Positions 63,374 through 64,000 of a stretch of DNA of 64,000 nucleotides are shown in pieces (within the stretch, counting starts at the first letter, position 1; each line of letters begins with the position of its first letter). Made by a program: the position numbers and the translations under genes. The notes beneath the pieces were generated by a model. The model worked only from the letters and a program-made list of their open reading frames with translations, did not search any database and was not told the DNA's origin. Source of the stretch: Marinobacter denitrificans (GTDB lineage: Bacteria > Pseudomonadota > Gammaproteobacteria > Pseudomonadales > Oleiphilaceae); NCBI RefSeq assembly GCF_008795955.1, contig NZ_VMHN01000002.1, positions 806,001 through 870,000 on the forward strand, read 5' to 3'.

Positions 63374-63377
63374 GTAT
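63353..63377 (-). promoter_or_regulatory. Type 1 IscR-like operator (one good half)
   Basis: The left half ATACTTGACTGAAAT fits the type 1 consensus ATASYYGACTRWWWY at every position; the right half (GGTTGGTCAA) is degenerate. It overlaps the iscR promoter -35 and sits directly after the cysE stop. Confidence 0.55.
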
Positions 63378-64000
63378 TCACCGTTGCGACGGTTCATCCT
63401 CCCGTACGCAGTCGAAGTCCTCCTCCTGCAGCGGCGGAAGCTCGCCGTTCTGATACTCGCTGTTTACCTTTCTCAATGCCTTGCACATGTTTTCCATGCG
63501 CTCATCAACCGCATGCATATGGTCCAGCAGGCTGCGCATCGCCCGGGCCACCGGGTCTGGCATTTCTTCAGTCACGCCGTAGGCATCGAAGCCCATACGC
63601 TCTTCCATTTCCTTGCGGCGTACGCTGTCTTCCTCCTTGCGTTTGACAACAACCCGGCCCGGAATCCCGACGACGGTTGCACCCGCGGGGACCGCTTTGG
63701 TGACCACAGAGTTGGAACCTATCTTGGCACCCTCTCCCACATCGAACGGCCCCAGAATCTTGGCGCCGGCGCCAACTACAACGCCATTACCCAGCGTAGG
63801 GTGTCGCTTTCCCTTGTTCCAGCTGGTTCCACCCAGGGTCACACCCTGGTAGAGAGTCACGTCATCACCAATAACGGTGGTTTCACCAATCACAACGCCC
63901 ATACCGTGGTCGATAAAAAAACGACGGCCGATGGTCGCCCCGGGGTGAATCTCGACGCCGGTCAGCCAACGGGCAAGTGTCGAGAAGGTGCGCGCCAGCC
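63378..64000 (-). CDS. cysE: Serine O-acetyltransferase (N-terminus beyond window)
   Basis: Makes O-acetylserine, the precursor of cysteine. The frame is open to the right edge; the visible 207 residues start [34 protein letters not shown], with the left-handed beta-helix hexapeptide repeats ([41 protein letters not shown]) and an extended polar helical C-terminal tail ([11 protein letters not shown]...). The tail is not the feedback-inhibition loop of E. coli CysE. It lies upstream of iscR-iscS, linking cysteine supply to desulfurase. Confidence 0.94.
   Translation of the reverse strand, partial: LARTFSTLARWLTGVEIHPGATIGRRFFIDHGMGVVIGETTVIGDDVTLYQGVTLGGTSWNKGKRHPTLGNGVVVGAGAKILGPFDVGEGAKIGSNSVVTKAVPAGATVVGIPGRVVVKRKEEDSVRRKEMEERMGFDAYGVTEEMPDPVARAMRSLLDHMHAVDERMENMCKALRKVNSEYQNGELPPLQEEDFDCVREDEPSQR

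Overview
The window is a stretch of gammaproteobacterial chromosome of moderately high G+C. Gene order and protein sequences (GntR-smc-zipA-ligA, sdhCDAB-sucAB-lpd-sucCD divergent from gltA, fadBA, ackA-pta, and cysE-iscR-iscS...ndk-rlmN-pilW-rodZ-ispG-hisS-bamB-der) fit a marine aerobic heterotroph close to Marinobacter and the pseudomonads. That assignment rests on remembered gene order and sequence feel, not on a search. Coding density is high and almost everything is core genome. I saw no insertion sequence, prophage, CRISPR array or resistance island, and I found no convincing wholly new multi-gene system.

Layout. 1-1653: the start of a large exported lipoprotein that runs off the left edge. 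1799-9195: ligA, zipA, smc and a GntR regulator. 9401-10399: a diguanylate cyclase. 10400-14212: rluB, scpB, scpA and trpS, so the ScpAB partners of Smc lie close to smc. 14392-25719: the complete late TCA block in the order sdhC-D-A-B-sucA-B-lpd-sucC-D, all on the minus strand, with gltA (26176) divergent from it across a 456-bp control region. 27576-34754: a beta-hydroxyacid dehydrogenase, topA and the beta-oxidation pair fadBA. 35214-45797: a mixed accessory region holding an orphan exported helical protein, a universal stress protein, a cysteine-containing orphan coupled to uup, a MOSC protein, a Pcm/erythromycin-esterase fusion, tRNA-Gly, a TetR regulator, a DUF924 protein, a CbiX-like protein, a TIGR01777 epimerase and another orphan exported protein. 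45885-52202: tRNA-Glu, a 53-codon membrane protein preceded by an Anr/FNR-type box, a GGDEF-EAL regulator and ackA-pta. 52226-64000: the der-bamB-yfgM-hisS-ispG-rodZ-pilW-rlmN-ndk cluster, then iscS-iscR and a partial cysE.

How the genes work together. The TCA genes, gltA and fadBA form the carbon-oxidation core; ackA-pta supplies acetate overflow and activation; two c-di-GMP proteins and several regulators sit between them. Smc, ScpA, ScpB, TopA, LigA and ZipA cover chromosome organisation and division.

The points most worth following up are: the isc locus, which keeps only iscR and an IscS lacking its usual C-terminal tail, with no iscU, iscA, hscBA or fdx between iscS and ndk; the small histidine-tailed membrane protein with its Anr-type box; three tandem 13-bp repeats (TAGTGACNGAAAN) upstream of fadB; a TTG start of trpS overlapped by a two-codon ATG-CTT-TGA minigene; and the Pcm-erythromycin esterase fusion.
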